Positions 15,892-25,099 are shown, numbered from the stretch's first letter. The stretch is DNA of 63,164 nucleotides from Candidatus Peribacteraceae bacterium (GCA_018062585.1 JAGORY010000001.1:1-63164), one strand, 5' to 3'. Translations and numbers: made by a program. Notes: generated by a model from the sequence alone, not told the origin.

Positions 15892-17517
15892 TTACCGGAG
15901 AATGTCGAGCGCCCTGCGGAGCTGCTCATCACGATCCGCAGACTCGATGACGATGTCCGGCACGACGCCGACTTTATCGATGTGACGACCGAGCGGTGTC
16001 AGCCATTCCGCTATCGTGAGTTTTAAGGCCTCGCCGGAACGGAATCCGATGACTTCCTGCACTGTGCCTTTGCCGAACGTCGTAGCACCGACGATAGTGG
16101 CGCGCTTCAGGTCTTGGAGAGCTCCAGCTACGATCTCCGAGGCACTCGCTGAACCCTTATTTACGAGGACGACGACCTTCGTGGACGGGCTGATGGTAGG
16201 TTCATCCTGCGTCTTCTCGAGCGATGTCTCGGAGCGACTCACCACCTGTGCGACGACACTGCCGCGCGGAATGAAGTTACTCATGACGACGTCCGCTGCA
16301 TTGAGAAGTCCTCCTCCATTGTTACGGAGATCAAGGACGATGCCCTGCGGATTCTTCTCTGCGATTTTCTGGAACTCGCCACGGATCGTACGCTCGGTCT
16401 TCTCGCCGAATTGCACGAGCTGGACGACGGCGATGTTGCCGTGCCACGTGATCGTGATCTCGGGGATCGTCACGACATCGCGAACGACGGTGACGGTCAT
16501 CTCGGTTCCATTGCGACGAAGCTTGAGGAGGACGGACGTTCCGCGCTCGCCACGGATGTACGACACCGCTTTTTCGATGCCAAGTCCTTGGAGCACAACG
16601 CCGCCTGCTTCGAGGATTTCATCACCGGCCTGAATGCCGGCTCTCTCCGCAGGTGAACCCGGAAGCGGTGTGACGACCGTGACGATGCCTGCTTTGTCTT
16701 CCACATGTGCACCGATGCCAGTGACTTCACCTTTGATCTGCGACTGGAAATCAGTAGCACCCGCCGGACGGAAGAACGTGCTGTAGGGATCATTGAGTGA
16801 ATTCACGAGACCTTCGATGGCCTTGTACGACGATTCATTGTTGTCGAGCTTGTCGGCGTGGATGTAATCGCGCTTGATGAGGTGCCACACAGCATCCATC
16901 AGCTCCTGATTCGGGAGCGTGCCTCCACCCGATACCGTCACGGGGATCGTTATAGTCGTCTTCACTGGCATCTGTCCCGCGACGGCCTGCAGGACGGACA
17001 AAGCCTCGATACCCGTGAGCTGCTGAGAAAGACCGAAGTGGGACGCACTCTGTGGCACCATCCATTTCAGTGTCAGCGCGTTTCTCGCAGCCTGCTCTTC
17101 GCTCTCTGTCTTCAGATCTCTGAACGCTGAGATATCACCCTGTTCCTGTTTGTCAGTCAGTGCCGTCAGTACCTCCAAAGCCTCGCCGCGAGTGATCGGA
17201 CGATTGAGCGGATACTGCTTGGCGGTCCCGAAGACTGCGAGCGCGCCCTGTGTCTGTGCGGCACACAGCGTCTGCTTCATGCCCCGCGGTACACGGATAT
17301 ACGGCAGGCGGCACGTTCCGTTCTCCTTCTGGAGATCAAGCGCTGCAAATGACCACGAGAGAAAGTTCGCGCGCGTCACCGTTTTTGCAGACGTATCCAC
17401 GAGACCAACGACCGGCCTCGCAAAGGCGAAGGACGGTGCGAGGAGAAAAAGAACAGCAGATGCGGAAATGAGTCGGCGACGAAAAACCATACGCATTGGG
17501 GGTGAATGTTGCGTCAT
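15892..17517 (-). CDS. S41 C-terminal processing protease with N-terminal SLH-like region
   Basis: This 541-residue exported serine protease is of the CtpA/Prc type. A signal peptide (about 1-34) is followed by an SLH-like region (40-180) and then the CtpA core: helical S41 N-domain (205-250), PDZ (about 260-345, with GSPAERAGIQAGDEIL) and the catalytic domain. Ser456 lies in NKGSASASEIVAGA and Lys483 in TFGKGTVQEV, the Ser-Lys dyad. The ATG at 17517 has an AGGGG Shine-Dalgarno; a GTG at 17532 would overlap the prsW stop. It follows prsW closely, which pairs two envelope proteases in one unit. Confidence 0.92.
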   Translation of the reverse strand: MTQHSPPMRMVFRRRLISASAVLFLLAPSFAFARPVVGLVDTSAKTVTRANFLSWSFAALDLQKENGTCRLPYIRVPRGMKQTLCAAQTQGALAVFGTAKQYPLNRPITRGEALEVLTALTDKQEQGDISAFRDLKTESEEQAARNALTLKWMVPQSASHFGLSQQLTGIEALSVLQAVAGQMPVKTTITIPVTVSGGGTLPNQELMDAVWHLIKRDYIHADKLDNNESSYKAIEGLVNSLNDPYSTFFRPAGATDFQSQIKGEVTGIGAHVEDKAGIVTVVTPLPGSPAERAGIQAGDEILEAGGVVLQGLGIEKAVSYIRGERGTSVLLKLRRNGTEMTVTVVRDVVTIPEITITWHGNIAVVQLVQFGEKTERTIRGEFQKIAEKNPQGIVLDLRNNGGGLLNAADVVMSNFIPRGSVVAQVVSRSETSLEKTQDEPTISPSTKVVVLVNKGSASASEIVAGALQDLKRATIVGATTFGKGTVQEVIGFRSGEALKLTIAEWLTPLGRHIDKVGVVPDIVIESADRDEQLRRALDILR

Positions 17518-17528
17518 GGTACCCCTGT

Positions 17529-19103
17529 TCACTCCATCGAAACAAACGACTGCGTCTCGACCTTGGGGCCGAAATCTTTCATATCCTCCTCCCGTTCAAA
17601 CAGCGTCGAAAGTAACCAGAAACCGCCGACCACGTACAGAAGCGCCGGAACGAGGATAATGCCGATACTACTGAGGAAATGGTCTGGGCTCATGCCGAGA
17701 AGCGCGCCCACGGTACCCGGTCGACCGGGCAGCACTTCGGGCAGCGAAACGATGAAGTCGAAAAGTCCGTGAAGCACGATCGAATAGAAGAGCCCTTTCG
17801 TCATCTGCACGCGGGCATACAGTGTTTCGGTCCTGAGATTCAGCATACGATGAAGCCCCATGACGATGGGATGCGTGCGTCCAGATTCGAATTGCTTGCG
17901 AAGAATCGGGGAAGCGAAGAACGCAAGGCCGAAGTAATAACCGAGAACACCGGTTGCCAGAATGTGCAGCATCATCGTGAGCACGCCGCGTCCGACGACT
18001 GCCCCAATGAGCGGGCCCCATTGCGGCGACGGTGACTCGATAAGATAATCCGTGACGAAGCCGACGAAGTACGTGGGGTTGGCAAGATTTTCGGCAAACG
18101 CAAATCCGATTGCCACGATGATCGCGAGCTGCATCGTGTCATCAATGGAGCGGAAAATCTGGCGGCTGCTCTGTTTCAAGACCCAGAATTTACTGATTTC
18201 CTCGATGACTCCGACGATGAGATAGGTGACCAGTGTCACGAGAACGATGGACGTGGAACCTGTCGCGCCTTTGAAAATGCTTTCCGAGACGAATTGCTGA
18301 GACGACCCCCCGAAGTTGATCGGCACGACGCGGAACAGGAAAAAATTAAGCTCGATGCCGTGCACCATGAGCTCGTGATAAAACAAAATCGGTACGGTAC
18401 TCAGCATGCCCGCGAAGAATGCGAGAAGTACCACTGAGATGCGCTCTTTATGATAGCCAAGAAAGAGTCTGCACCACACGAGGACCGGAACCAGCGCGAT
18501 GACCGCGGCAATGCCGGTAGCGAGAAGTTCGGTCTGCGTTTTGTAGCGGAGAATGGCATAACACACCCAGAACAAGAACGTACCGAGCACCGTCGCCTTA
18601 ATGGACGTGCTCCACGGACCGAAGAGGAATCTCCAGCCGATGACGACGCTGACGAAACCGAGTGCCATGAGGAATGGATCTTCACCGACACCGGTCTCGA
18701 AGAATGCCCGCTTGAACACGATGAGAATCCAGGTCACGAGTGTGCCGAGGACGAACGCGTAGAAATACTTGTAGCGGTCCTTGCCGCCGTGCCAGCGCCT
18801 CTGATCAAAGATGCCGAATGCCAAAATGGCGAGGAAGACAAAGAGTGTGCGGTAGACAGCCGTAGATCCGGTGAGCGATTTCAGGGACGTATTCTTGCCG
18901 TACTTAAGCGACAGGAAAAACAAGAGTCCTGCAATGACGACGGATATGGCGATGGCCCCGAGCTTCGGGAGATACGGATGACGTTTCTCGATGCTGGCGA
19001 GAGACTGCTCTTCAGCCGTTTTCACATTCATCACACCGGTCCACACCCGAATGAGGATGAATGCCGCGCCAATCGCGCCGATGACCGCAAGAATTTGGAA
19101 CAT
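17529..19103 (-). CDS. prsW: PrsW-family intramembrane protease
   Basis: This 524-residue multi-pass membrane protein has about ten predicted helices. The M82/PrsW signature is present: GVIEEISKF (Glu301, Glu302, Lys305), GFAFAEN (333-339), and His in MLHILATGVLG and LHGLFDF. B. subtilis PrsW starts regulated proteolysis of an anti-sigma factor; no anti-sigma factor is visible here, so the substrate is unknown. The N-terminal half adds membrane helices beyond the PrsW core. The gene is cotranscribed with the S41 protease (12 bp between its stop and the ATG of the latter). Confidence 0.88.
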   Translation of the reverse strand: MFQILAVIGAIGAAFILIRVWTGVMNVKTAEEQSLASIEKRHPYLPKLGAIAISVVIAGLLFFLSLKYGKNTSLKSLTGSTAVYRTLFVFLAILAFGIFDQRRWHGGKDRYKYFYAFVLGTLVTWILIVFKRAFFETGVGEDPFLMALGFVSVVIGWRFLFGPWSTSIKATVLGTFLFWVCYAILRYKTQTELLATGIAAVIALVPVLVWCRLFLGYHKERISVVLLAFFAGMLSTVPILFYHELMVHGIELNFFLFRVVPINFGGSSQQFVSESIFKGATGSTSIVLVTLVTYLIVGVIEEISKFWVLKQSSRQIFRSIDDTMQLAIIVAIGFAFAENLANPTYFVGFVTDYLIESPSPQWGPLIGAVVGRGVLTMMLHILATGVLGYYFGLAFFASPILRKQFESGRTHPIVMGLHRMLNLRTETLYARVQMTKGLFYSIVLHGLFDFIVSLPEVLPGRPGTVGALLGMSPDHFLSSIGIILVPALLYVVGGFWLLSTLFEREEDMKDFGPKVETQSFVSME

Positions 19104-19127
19104 GTTTGTTTTTCAGTTAATCCATTG

Positions 19128-19136
19128 ATTATAGCA
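19128..19136 (-). promoter_or_regulatory. Extended -10 promoter of prsW-ctpA
   Basis: The minus strand reads TGCTATAAT, a perfect extended -10 element, with a leader of about 20 nt. Confidence 0.65.
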
Positions 19137-19209
19137 TGTTCAGGCCTTAAAGGGAACATACCAAACGGCGAGGCTACCCCGAATCAGCGTTCGAGGCTAG
19201 AATCCTTTC

Positions 19210-20607
19210 ATGCCAGCCCCCTCACTCGATGCATTAGTCTCTCTCTGCAAGCGCCGCGGATTCATCTTCCCGGGCTCGGAAATTTACGGAGGACTCGCGA
19301 ACACGTGGGACTACGGACCGCTTGGACTTGAGATCAAGAACCGCATTCAACGTGAATGGTGGAGACGTTTCGTCCACACCCGCAAAGATATGGTCGGCAT
19401 CGAGACCGGCATTCTTATGAACCCCAAAGTTTGGGAAGCAAGCGGTCACGTCTCGAACTTCGGTGATCCTCTCGTTGATTGCAAAAAGTGCAACCAGCGT
19501 TTCCGCGGTGACAAACTTCTCGAAGAAAAAATCGGCGTGGAAGGTGCGGCCGTGTTGACGCTTGATCAGGTACAACCAATGCTCGTCGCCGAGAAAATAA
19601 AATGTCCATCGTGCGGAAGCGTCGACTGGGCAGTTGCTAAGAAATTCAACCTCATGTTCAAGACCCAGCAGGGCGTCATCGAGGGCGAAGGTGCCGACAT
19701 TTACCTGCGTCCCGAGACCGCACAAGGCATGTTCGTGAACTTCAAGAATATCGCGAATACTAGCCGCAAAAGGCTTCCCTTTGGAGTCGCCCAAGTAGGC
19801 ACGGTGTTCCGCAATGAAATCACGCCAGGCAACTTCACGTTCCGCACCCGCGAGTTCCAGCAGATGGAGATCGAATACTTCGTGGAACCCGGTACCGAAG
19901 GACCGATCTTCGAGACATGGAAAGATGCGATGTGGCAGTGGTGCCTCGATATCGGGCTCTCTCCCGAACGTCTCCGCGTCCGCGAACACACGAAGGAAGA
20001 ACTCTCGCATTACTCGTCCCGCACGCTCGACATCGAATACAAGTATCCGTGGGGATGGGGCGAACTCTACGGCCTCGCGAACCGCGCAGACTTTGATCTC
20101 TCGCAGCATGCCAAGTTCAGCGGACAGGACATGACGTACACGGATCCCGATGATCCGACGAAGAAGTTCGTGCCCTACGTCATCGAGCCCACGTTCGGCC
20201 TCACGCGCACGGTGCTTTCAATTCTTTTGGAAGCATACGAAGACGAAAAACTGGAAGGAGACGACAGTCGCACGGTGCTCCATCTAAAACCGTTCATCGC
20301 TCCTTTCGATCTCGCGATTCTGCCGCTCTCGAAGAAAGAACATCTAAGCAAGTACGCCGACGAGCTCCACGCAAAACTGGTCGCCGAAACCGGACTCGTT
20401 ATCGACTACGATGTCACGGGCAGTATCGGCAAACGTTATCGACGTCAGGATGAAATCGGCACGCCTTCGTGTGTAACCGTAGACTTCGGCACGATCGGCG
20501 AAGACGCGGCGCAGGGTGAAAAAGACACAGTGACAATCCGCGACCGCGACACCCAGAAGCAGGACCGCCTCACGATCTCGGCACTCATCGACGTGCTGAA
20601 GAAATGA
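19210..20607 (+). CDS. glyS: Glycyl-tRNA synthetase (single-chain class II type)
   Basis: This 465-residue enzyme charges tRNA-Gly. It is the dimeric class II type related to eukaryotic and archaeal GlyRS, not the two-subunit bacterial form. Motif 1 region GLANTWDYGPLG, a zinc-binding insert with CKKC and CPSC, motif 2 TFRTREFQQMEIEYF, motif 3 EPTFGLTRTVLS and a C-terminal anticodon-binding domain (about 360-460) are visible. A TAGAAT box six bases before the ATG suggests a leaderless transcript. The UGA stop is the first unit of a heptamer array. Confidence 0.97.
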   Translation: MPAPSLDALVSLCKRRGFIFPGSEIYGGLANTWDYGPLGLEIKNRIQREWWRRFVHTRKDMVGIETGILMNPKVWEASGHVSNFGDPLVDCKKCNQRFRGDKLLEEKIGVEGAAVLTLDQVQPMLVAEKIKCPSCGSVDWAVAKKFNLMFKTQQGVIEGEGADIYLRPETAQGMFVNFKNIANTSRKRLPFGVAQVGTVFRNEITPGNFTFRTREFQQMEIEYFVEPGTEGPIFETWKDAMWQWCLDIGLSPERLRVREHTKEELSHYSSRTLDIEYKYPWGWGELYGLANRADFDLSQHAKFSGQDMTYTDPDDPTKKFVPYVIEPTFGLTRTVLSILLEAYEDEKLEGDDSRTVLHLKPFIAPFDLAILPLSKKEHLSKYADELHAKLVAETGLVIDYDVTGSIGKRYRRQDEIGTPSCVTVDFGTIGEDAAQGEKDTVTIRDRDTQKQDRLTISALIDVLKK

Positions 20608-20635
20608 AAAATGAAGAGTGAAGAGTGAAAAATGA
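20601..20635. repeat. Heptamer array overlapping the glyS stop
   Basis: GAAATGA, AAAATGA, AGAGTGA, AGAGTGA, AAAATGA, with period 7. The first unit contains the glyS UGA stop and each unit repeats a TGA. Confidence 0.8.
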
Positions 20636-20682
20636 CAGAATTTGGGCTATTTGCTTCTTCTGGAAGGTTAAAGTGCAATTTA

Positions 20683-20711
20683 TTGACATTTGGTCAAATA
20701 TATTGTATTTT
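20683..20711 (+). promoter_or_regulatory. Promoter of the dockerin protein gene
   Basis: Perfect -35 TTGACA (20683-20688), 17-bp spacer, TATTTT (20706-20711). It implies a leader of about 115 nt, longer than usual in this window. Confidence 0.65.
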
Positions 20712-20833
20712 CTCTAAGTCAGAGCCGCTTGGCATGAATTGGCTGTTCAGGCACGTTCATTCATAGCATCGGCTACTTTACAATTTTTTGTTTCGTTTCA
20801 CCCTTTTTGGAGGCCGGACATTCCGGTAATGAC

Positions 20834-22474
20834 ATGTTTAAGAGAAAATTGGCTCGTCAGATTCGGATCGCGAAGAAGGCAACTCGGAGACTTCTGTTCG
20901 AACGGTTGTGCGAAAGGATGGTTCTCAACGGAGATCCACTTTATGCAACCAATGTTCAAAGTCTCGACGTGAATGGCGACGGATTCGTCGCTGCGTCAGA
21001 TGTCCTAAATATCTTCAACGAGCTAACCCGAAACGGAAGTGGTGTTTTTAACCCATTCCGTCCGGGCGAGATCGTTGGATATTTCGACGTCAACGGCGAT
21101 GGGTTTACGACGCCCGTCGACGCACTGATCGTCATAAACTACCTGAACATCTACGGTCCAGGACCGGCGCCGACACCTGCGGTGAACAATTTGTCGCCGG
21201 TCGGTTTCCCGATGAACGTCAGCGTTCAGGAAGGAACCACGATTTTCTTCGTGGCTCCGTTCTTTGACCCGGAAGGTGGAAGTCTTGACGTTGTGGTTGG
21301 ATCGGACCAGCCGGACGGAAACTTGATTCGTCAAGCTGACGGATACACGTTTTCGTATGAAGCTGGGCCGTTCCCGCAGGCCGACAGATTTTCGTTGATT
21401 GCGGTGGATGACCACGGTCAAGCAACCGAGGTTCCCATCACCATTAACGTGATCTTGGGCCCCGGCCCGCATGCGCCTTTCGTGCGAACGGATGACATCG
21501 ATGTCGTCCGTAACACTCCGCGTGAATTCGAAGTCCTCGGGAACGACTTCGATGCCGACGGCGACAGCTTTTCGATCTTGGCTCATGAAGAGCCTCAGAA
21601 CGGAATTCTCGAAGATCTGGACAATGGGAACTTCCGATACACGCCCAACGTCAACTTCGAGGGCGCCGATGCTTTCCAATATACGATCCGGGACTCGACC
21701 GGACTGGAAGGCAGCGGTTTTGTCCGGCTGTTCGTGCGTCTGAATAACGTACCGACAGCGCTCAATCCGACTCTCAGCACCAGGGAAGACATGCCGTCTC
21801 CGACATTCGGAGTGGCGCAGCTAGGATCGGACCCGGATCAGGATGATCTGACTGTCACGTTCGGGACTCCTGGCAACGGCTTCATTGAAGCCGTCCCCGG
21901 AGGACATCGGTACATCCCGAACACCAATTTCAACGGAACGGATTCCGTAAGCTATAGAGTTTCTGATGGAGTCGAGGAGGCGCAAGGGCTCATCACGTTC
22001 ATCGTGGAAGAGCCACGCTTCACCGGTCCGATGGTGAATCGTGGAGACTTGGTCTTCGCTGTCGTCGAGTTCAACGGCGGTGTGCTTTATAACCACACTG
22101 CGCAGCATTACCAGGACATCGGGCCCAGTCATCCGGACTACGCATTCATTGAAGAAGCGTACACCGAAGGATGGATCCAAGGAGGCTATGCAGCCGGCTC
22201 GAGATTCTACGTCGAACGCAGCGTCACCTACGGTGAACTGGCATATCTCTTGGACCAGGCCTTCGGCCTTCCGGGCGAGGATTTCGTTTCCTCAGCGTTG
22301 GCGGTGTGCGCAATCACGCCCGACCAAGCAAATCGCCTGGCCGATAACCCGACGCGACATGAAGTATTCCGCGCCTTCGCAGCGGTTGATCACGGCGGAA
22401 GCTGTGATCTGACCGAAAGCGAGCTCGAATCGCTCGCTCGAGATGTTGCAACTTTCTTAGGAACAACCTACTAA
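20834..22474 (+). CDS. Dockerin/cadherin-like surface protein with C-terminal SLH-like domain
   Basis: This 546-residue protein starts with a very basic segment (MFKRKLARQIRIAKK) and no recognisable signal peptide. Next comes a type I dockerin-like pair of calcium loops (DVNGDGFVAASDVLNIF and DVNGDGFTTPVDALIVI, about residues 35-100). Three cadherin-like/Big_9-type repeats follow, with VLGNDFDADGDSF and FRYTPNVNFEGADAF as the clearest unit. The C-terminus looks like an SLH module (about 435-490). A GGAGG stands 21 bp before the ATG, with a CCGGA-cat-TCCGG hairpin between. It is probably a surface adhesin or scaffold; the export route is unclear. Confidence 0.82.
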   Translation: MFKRKLARQIRIAKKATRRLLFERLCERMVLNGDPLYATNVQSLDVNGDGFVAASDVLNIFNELTRNGSGVFNPFRPGEIVGYFDVNGDGFTTPVDALIVINYLNIYGPGPAPTPAVNNLSPVGFPMNVSVQEGTTIFFVAPFFDPEGGSLDVVVGSDQPDGNLIRQADGYTFSYEAGPFPQADRFSLIAVDDHGQATEVPITINVILGPGPHAPFVRTDDIDVVRNTPREFEVLGNDFDADGDSFSILAHEEPQNGILEDLDNGNFRYTPNVNFEGADAFQYTIRDSTGLEGSGFVRLFVRLNNVPTALNPTLSTREDMPSPTFGVAQLGSDPDQDDLTVTFGTPGNGFIEAVPGGHRYIPNTNFNGTDSVSYRVSDGVEEAQGLITFIVEEPRFTGPMVNRGDLVFAVVEFNGGVLYNHTAQHYQDIGPSHPDYAFIEEAYTEGWIQGGYAAGSRFYVERSVTYGELAYLLDQAFGLPGEDFVSSALAVCAITPDQANRLADNPTRHEVFRAFAAVDHGGSCDLTESELESLARDVATFLGTTY

Positions 22475-22483
22475 CTTTTTTTA

Positions 22484-22556
22484 GCCCGGGACGTTCCCGG
22501 GCGGTAGCCGATTCGGATGAACACCTTTAGAACCGCCGGGCAATCCGGCGGTTTTT
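22484..22556 (+). terminator. Tandem hairpins and strong terminator after the dockerin gene
   Basis: The first hairpin, GCCCGGGA-cgt-TCCCGGGC (22484-22502), has no T-run after it. The second, AACCGCCGG-gcaat-CCGGCGGTT (22531-22553), is followed by Ts and is a textbook intrinsic terminator. Confidence 0.8.
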
Positions 22557-22606
22557 ACTGTGCGTACGTAACTGCTCACTGATCTTGTGTATTCCTACTC
22601 CTCATC

Positions 22607-22758
22607 CGGCCCCCACCCCCGACCCCTCCCCCCGGCTCTGAGGAGCAGCGGGGTGAGGGGAGCTTCGTTCTTCCTGTTTCGTAAAAAATGTTCCCCTCCC
22701 CCGGCTTGTCCCTCAGGACCCGGGGGAGGGTGGCTCCGCAGAGCCGGGTGGGGGCCGG
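22607..22758. repeat. Nested GC-rich inverted repeat, copy 2
   Basis: Same build as 198-350: GGCCCCCACCC at one end, GGGTGGGGGCC at the other, and two internal CCCTCCCCCGG-type hairpins around a central AT-rich spacer. It lies in the gap before rpsB. I see no gene in 22560-23060. Confidence 0.75.
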
Positions 22759-22880
22759 AGAAGGCATAGCATAAATAAGTGTGAGAGTAAGAACGCAGGG
22801 TCGGTGCGCAGTTACGTTTCTAAGGCTTGCCGGACGGCTTCCAGACGTGTATAAAGTCTGGGCTTTAGACAATCCTCCCC

Positions 22881-22944
22881 GACCGATCGCGCGGTCCTGA
22901 TCGCGCCGAAGCGCGATCACCCTGAGTAACATCGAAGGGTGATC
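22881..22944 (+). promoter_or_regulatory. Structured region upstream of rpsB with overlapping hairpins
   Basis: Three hairpins are visible: GACCG/CGGTC (22881-22896), GATCGCGC-CGAA-GCGCGATC (22899-22918) and GATCACCCT/AGGGTGATC (22915-22944). The last two share GATC at 22915-22918 and cannot form together. This could be a leader control element for rpsB-tsf, or simply repeats: CCCTGAG...CGAAGGG resembles common intergenic palindromes. Confidence 0.35.
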
Positions 22945-23060
22945 ACCGCCAAAGCCGAGATCCTCCGCAATGTGCGAAATGACGTCAGGGAGTAGACCCC
23001 AAGGATGTATCCATTTATCCCCCAATTAGCGCTTTCATCGGCGCACTTCCCCACATACGT

Positions 23061-23768
23061 ATGGCGATTCCGTCAACGAAAGACTTGATCTCCGCAGCGG
23101 TCCACTTCGGACACCGCAAAGAAAAGTGGAACCCGAAAATGAAGCACGACCTCTTCGGCGTCCGCCGCGGCGTGCACATCTTCGACATCGAGAAGACTGA
23201 GTCCGCGCTCAAGAAAACGTGCGAGGAACTCCGCTCGATGCAGAAGTCCGGCAAAACGATCCTCTTCGTCTCCACGAAGCTTCAGGCCCTCAACTCCATC
23301 GAGGAGACGAGTCGCGCGCTCGGTCAGCCGGTCGTCACAAAGAAGTGGGTCCCAGGGCTGCTCACAAACTGGTCCACGATCAAGAACCGTATCCGTTACT
23401 ACCTCGATCTTCAGCAGTCATTCCGCACTGGCGACGTCGAGAAGTACACGAAGAAAGAGCAGGTCGTTCTCAGGAAAGAACTCGCCAAGCTCGATGCCGG
23501 TTTCTCGGGTGTTGCAACAATGAAAGGTCTCCCTGACGCCGTGTTCGTCATCGATGCCGTCCGCGACAGAGTGGCCGTTCTCGAGGCTCGCAAGCTCGGC
23601 ATCCCCGTCTTCGGCATCTGCGACAGCAACGCGGATCCGGACGACTTCAAAGTCTACATTCCGGCCAATGACGACGCTATAAAATCTATCGAAATGATCC
23701 TGAGCTGCATCAAGACCGAACTCGAAGGCGCCAAGCCAGCCAAGACTGAGGAGTCTACGAAGGCGTAG
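23061..23768 (+). CDS. rpsB: Small ribosomal subunit protein uS2
   Basis: uS2 (235 residues) binds the 30S subunit late and helps recruit bS1. The N-terminal signature LISAAVHFGHRKEKWNPKM, the internal FVSTKLQA and KKWVPGLLTNW, and FVIDAVRDRVAVLEARKLGIPVFGICD are diagnostic. It is the first gene of the usual rpsB-tsf pair. No Shine-Dalgarno sequence precedes the ATG. Confidence 0.98.
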   Translation: MAIPSTKDLISAAVHFGHRKEKWNPKMKHDLFGVRRGVHIFDIEKTESALKKTCEELRSMQKSGKTILFVSTKLQALNSIEETSRALGQPVVTKKWVPGLLTNWSTIKNRIRYYLDLQQSFRTGDVEKYTKKEQVVLRKELAKLDAGFSGVATMKGLPDAVFVIDAVRDRVAVLEARKLGIPVFGICDSNADPDDFKVYIPANDDAIKSIEMILSCIKTELEGAKPAKTEESTKA

Positions 23769-23794
23769 TCCGTATTCACTTTCCCCTTTCAACC

Positions 23795-24568
23795 ATGTCC
23801 ATCACTGCAGACCAAGTAGCCAAACTCCGCGCGCGCACTGGCAGCGGTATCCTCGACGCCAAGAACGCACTTGAGGAAGCCAAAGGAGACGAAGAACTAG
23901 CAATCGAAGTTCTTCGCAAGAGGGGCAAAGCCCAAGCCGTCAAGAAAGGCGACCGCGAACAGACTGAAGGCGCCATCTTCATTGCTACGAGCGGCACGAA
24001 GGCCGCACTCGTACAGGTCCGCTGCGAGACCGACTTCGTCGGCCGCTCCGAGGTCTTCGTGAAGATCGGCCAAGACCTCGCGGACAAACTTCTGAAAGAA
24101 GGCAAATCCGCCTTCGATGCCTTCGCTGCCGAGAAAGTCCCCGCCGCCGTCCTAGAACTCGGTGAGAATATCTCGCTCGGCGACGTGAAAGAAGTTTCGG
24201 CTCCGGTGCTCGGAACGTACGTGCATAGCAACCGCAAGATCGGCGTCATCGTCGGTCTGGATGCAGGTTCCCCAGAGCACGCCTCGGACGTCGCGATGCA
24301 TGGTGCTGCCATGAACCCGACCTACGTTCGTCCGTCCGACGTCTCGCAGGAAGTGGTCCTCAAAGAGAAAGAGATCTGGAAAGAACAGATGAAGAACGAT
24401 AAGAAGCCGCCAGAAATCCTCGAGAAGATCATGCTCGGTAAGGAAAAGAAGTTCCGCGAAGAGAACGCTCTTCTGACCCAGCCGTTCGTGAAAGACCAAA
24501 ACGTCACGGTCGAGAAGATGCTGGGCGCCTCGCAGATCACGGAGTACGTGCGCGTTTCATTCAACTAG
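23795..24568 (+). CDS. tsf: Elongation factor Ts
   Basis: EF-Ts (257 residues) recycles EF-Tu-GDP. The UBA-like N-terminus with LRARTGSGILDAKNAL and the core RCETDFVGRSEVF match the family, as does the dimerisation region with HVAMHGAA-like AMHGAAMNP. It follows rpsB by 26 bp and ends in a bidirectional terminator. Confidence 0.98.
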   Translation: MSITADQVAKLRARTGSGILDAKNALEEAKGDEELAIEVLRKRGKAQAVKKGDREQTEGAIFIATSGTKAALVQVRCETDFVGRSEVFVKIGQDLADKLLKEGKSAFDAFAAEKVPAAVLELGENISLGDVKEVSAPVLGTYVHSNRKIGVIVGLDAGSPEHASDVAMHGAAMNPTYVRPSDVSQEVVLKEKEIWKEQMKNDKKPPEILEKIMLGKEKKFREENALLTQPFVKDQNVTVEKMLGASQITEYVRVSFN

Positions 24569-24583
24569 CCACTCCCATCTCAC

Positions 24584-24611
24584 AGAAAAACGTCCGAAAG
24601 GGCGTTTTTCT
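24584..24611 (+). terminator. Terminator after tsf
   Basis: AGAAAAACGTCC-GAAA-GGGCGTTTTTCT with a T-rich descending arm; it would also work on the other strand. Confidence 0.8.
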
Positions 24612-24653
24612 GAGGGCCCAGTCGCTGCTTATGAGCGATGACGCAAAAAAACG

Positions 24654-24682
24654 TTGAGAATAAGAACAAAACAGAGTATAAT
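24654..24682 (+). promoter_or_regulatory. Strong sigma70-type promoter of the receiver gene, leaderless
   Basis: TTGAGA (24654-24659), 17-bp spacer, perfect TATAAT (24677-24682). The ATG at 24692 is nine bases downstream. Confidence 0.8.
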
Positions 24683-24691
24683 GTGCTTTAA

Positions 24692-25069
24692 ATGGCACAG
24701 TACAAATTACTTGTCGCAGAAGATGACACGGTCCTCAGGGACCTGTATCTCCGGAAATTCGACCGCAACGTTTACGACGTGCGGACCGCAGTCAATGGCC
24801 AAGAAGTACTCGATCTCATCGCCAAAGAAAAACCAGACTTGCTGCTGCTCGATATCAACATGCCGGTGCTCGATGGTCTTGGGGTACTTGAGCGTCTACC
24901 GAAGGCCGAACGTACGTATCCGGTCATCATCCTTACGAACTTCGACGACCAAGCCAACCGTGAGCGCGGCAAGGCGTACCAAGTCGACGATTACTACGTG
25001 AAGAAGGACATGACGATCAAGTCCCTCGTCGACATGGTCGAGCGACTCATCAAGAAGCCAAGCGCGTAA
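24692..25069 (+). CDS. Stand-alone CheY-like response regulator
   Basis: This 125-residue single-domain receiver has the acidic pocket Glu10-Asp11-Asp12, phosphoacceptor Asp54 in LLLDINMP, Thr82 in ILTNF and Lys104 in VKKDM. It has no output domain and no histidine kinase nearby. It lies just upstream of membrane ATPase 2 but is closed by its own terminator. A role in controlling that ATPase or a pilus is only a guess from position. Confidence 0.93.
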   Translation: MAQYKLLVAEDDTVLRDLYLRKFDRNVYDVRTAVNGQEVLDLIAKEKPDLLLLDINMPVLDGLGVLERLPKAERTYPVIILTNFDDQANRERGKAYQVDDYYVKKDMTIKSLVDMVERLIKKPSA

Positions 25070-25080
25070 GCCTTTTCTAC

Positions 25081-25099
25081 GGCCTTGAGGCCTCTTTTT
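25081..25099 (+). terminator. Terminator after the receiver gene
   Basis: GGCCT-TG-AGGCC stem followed by TCTTTTT. Confidence 0.65.
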
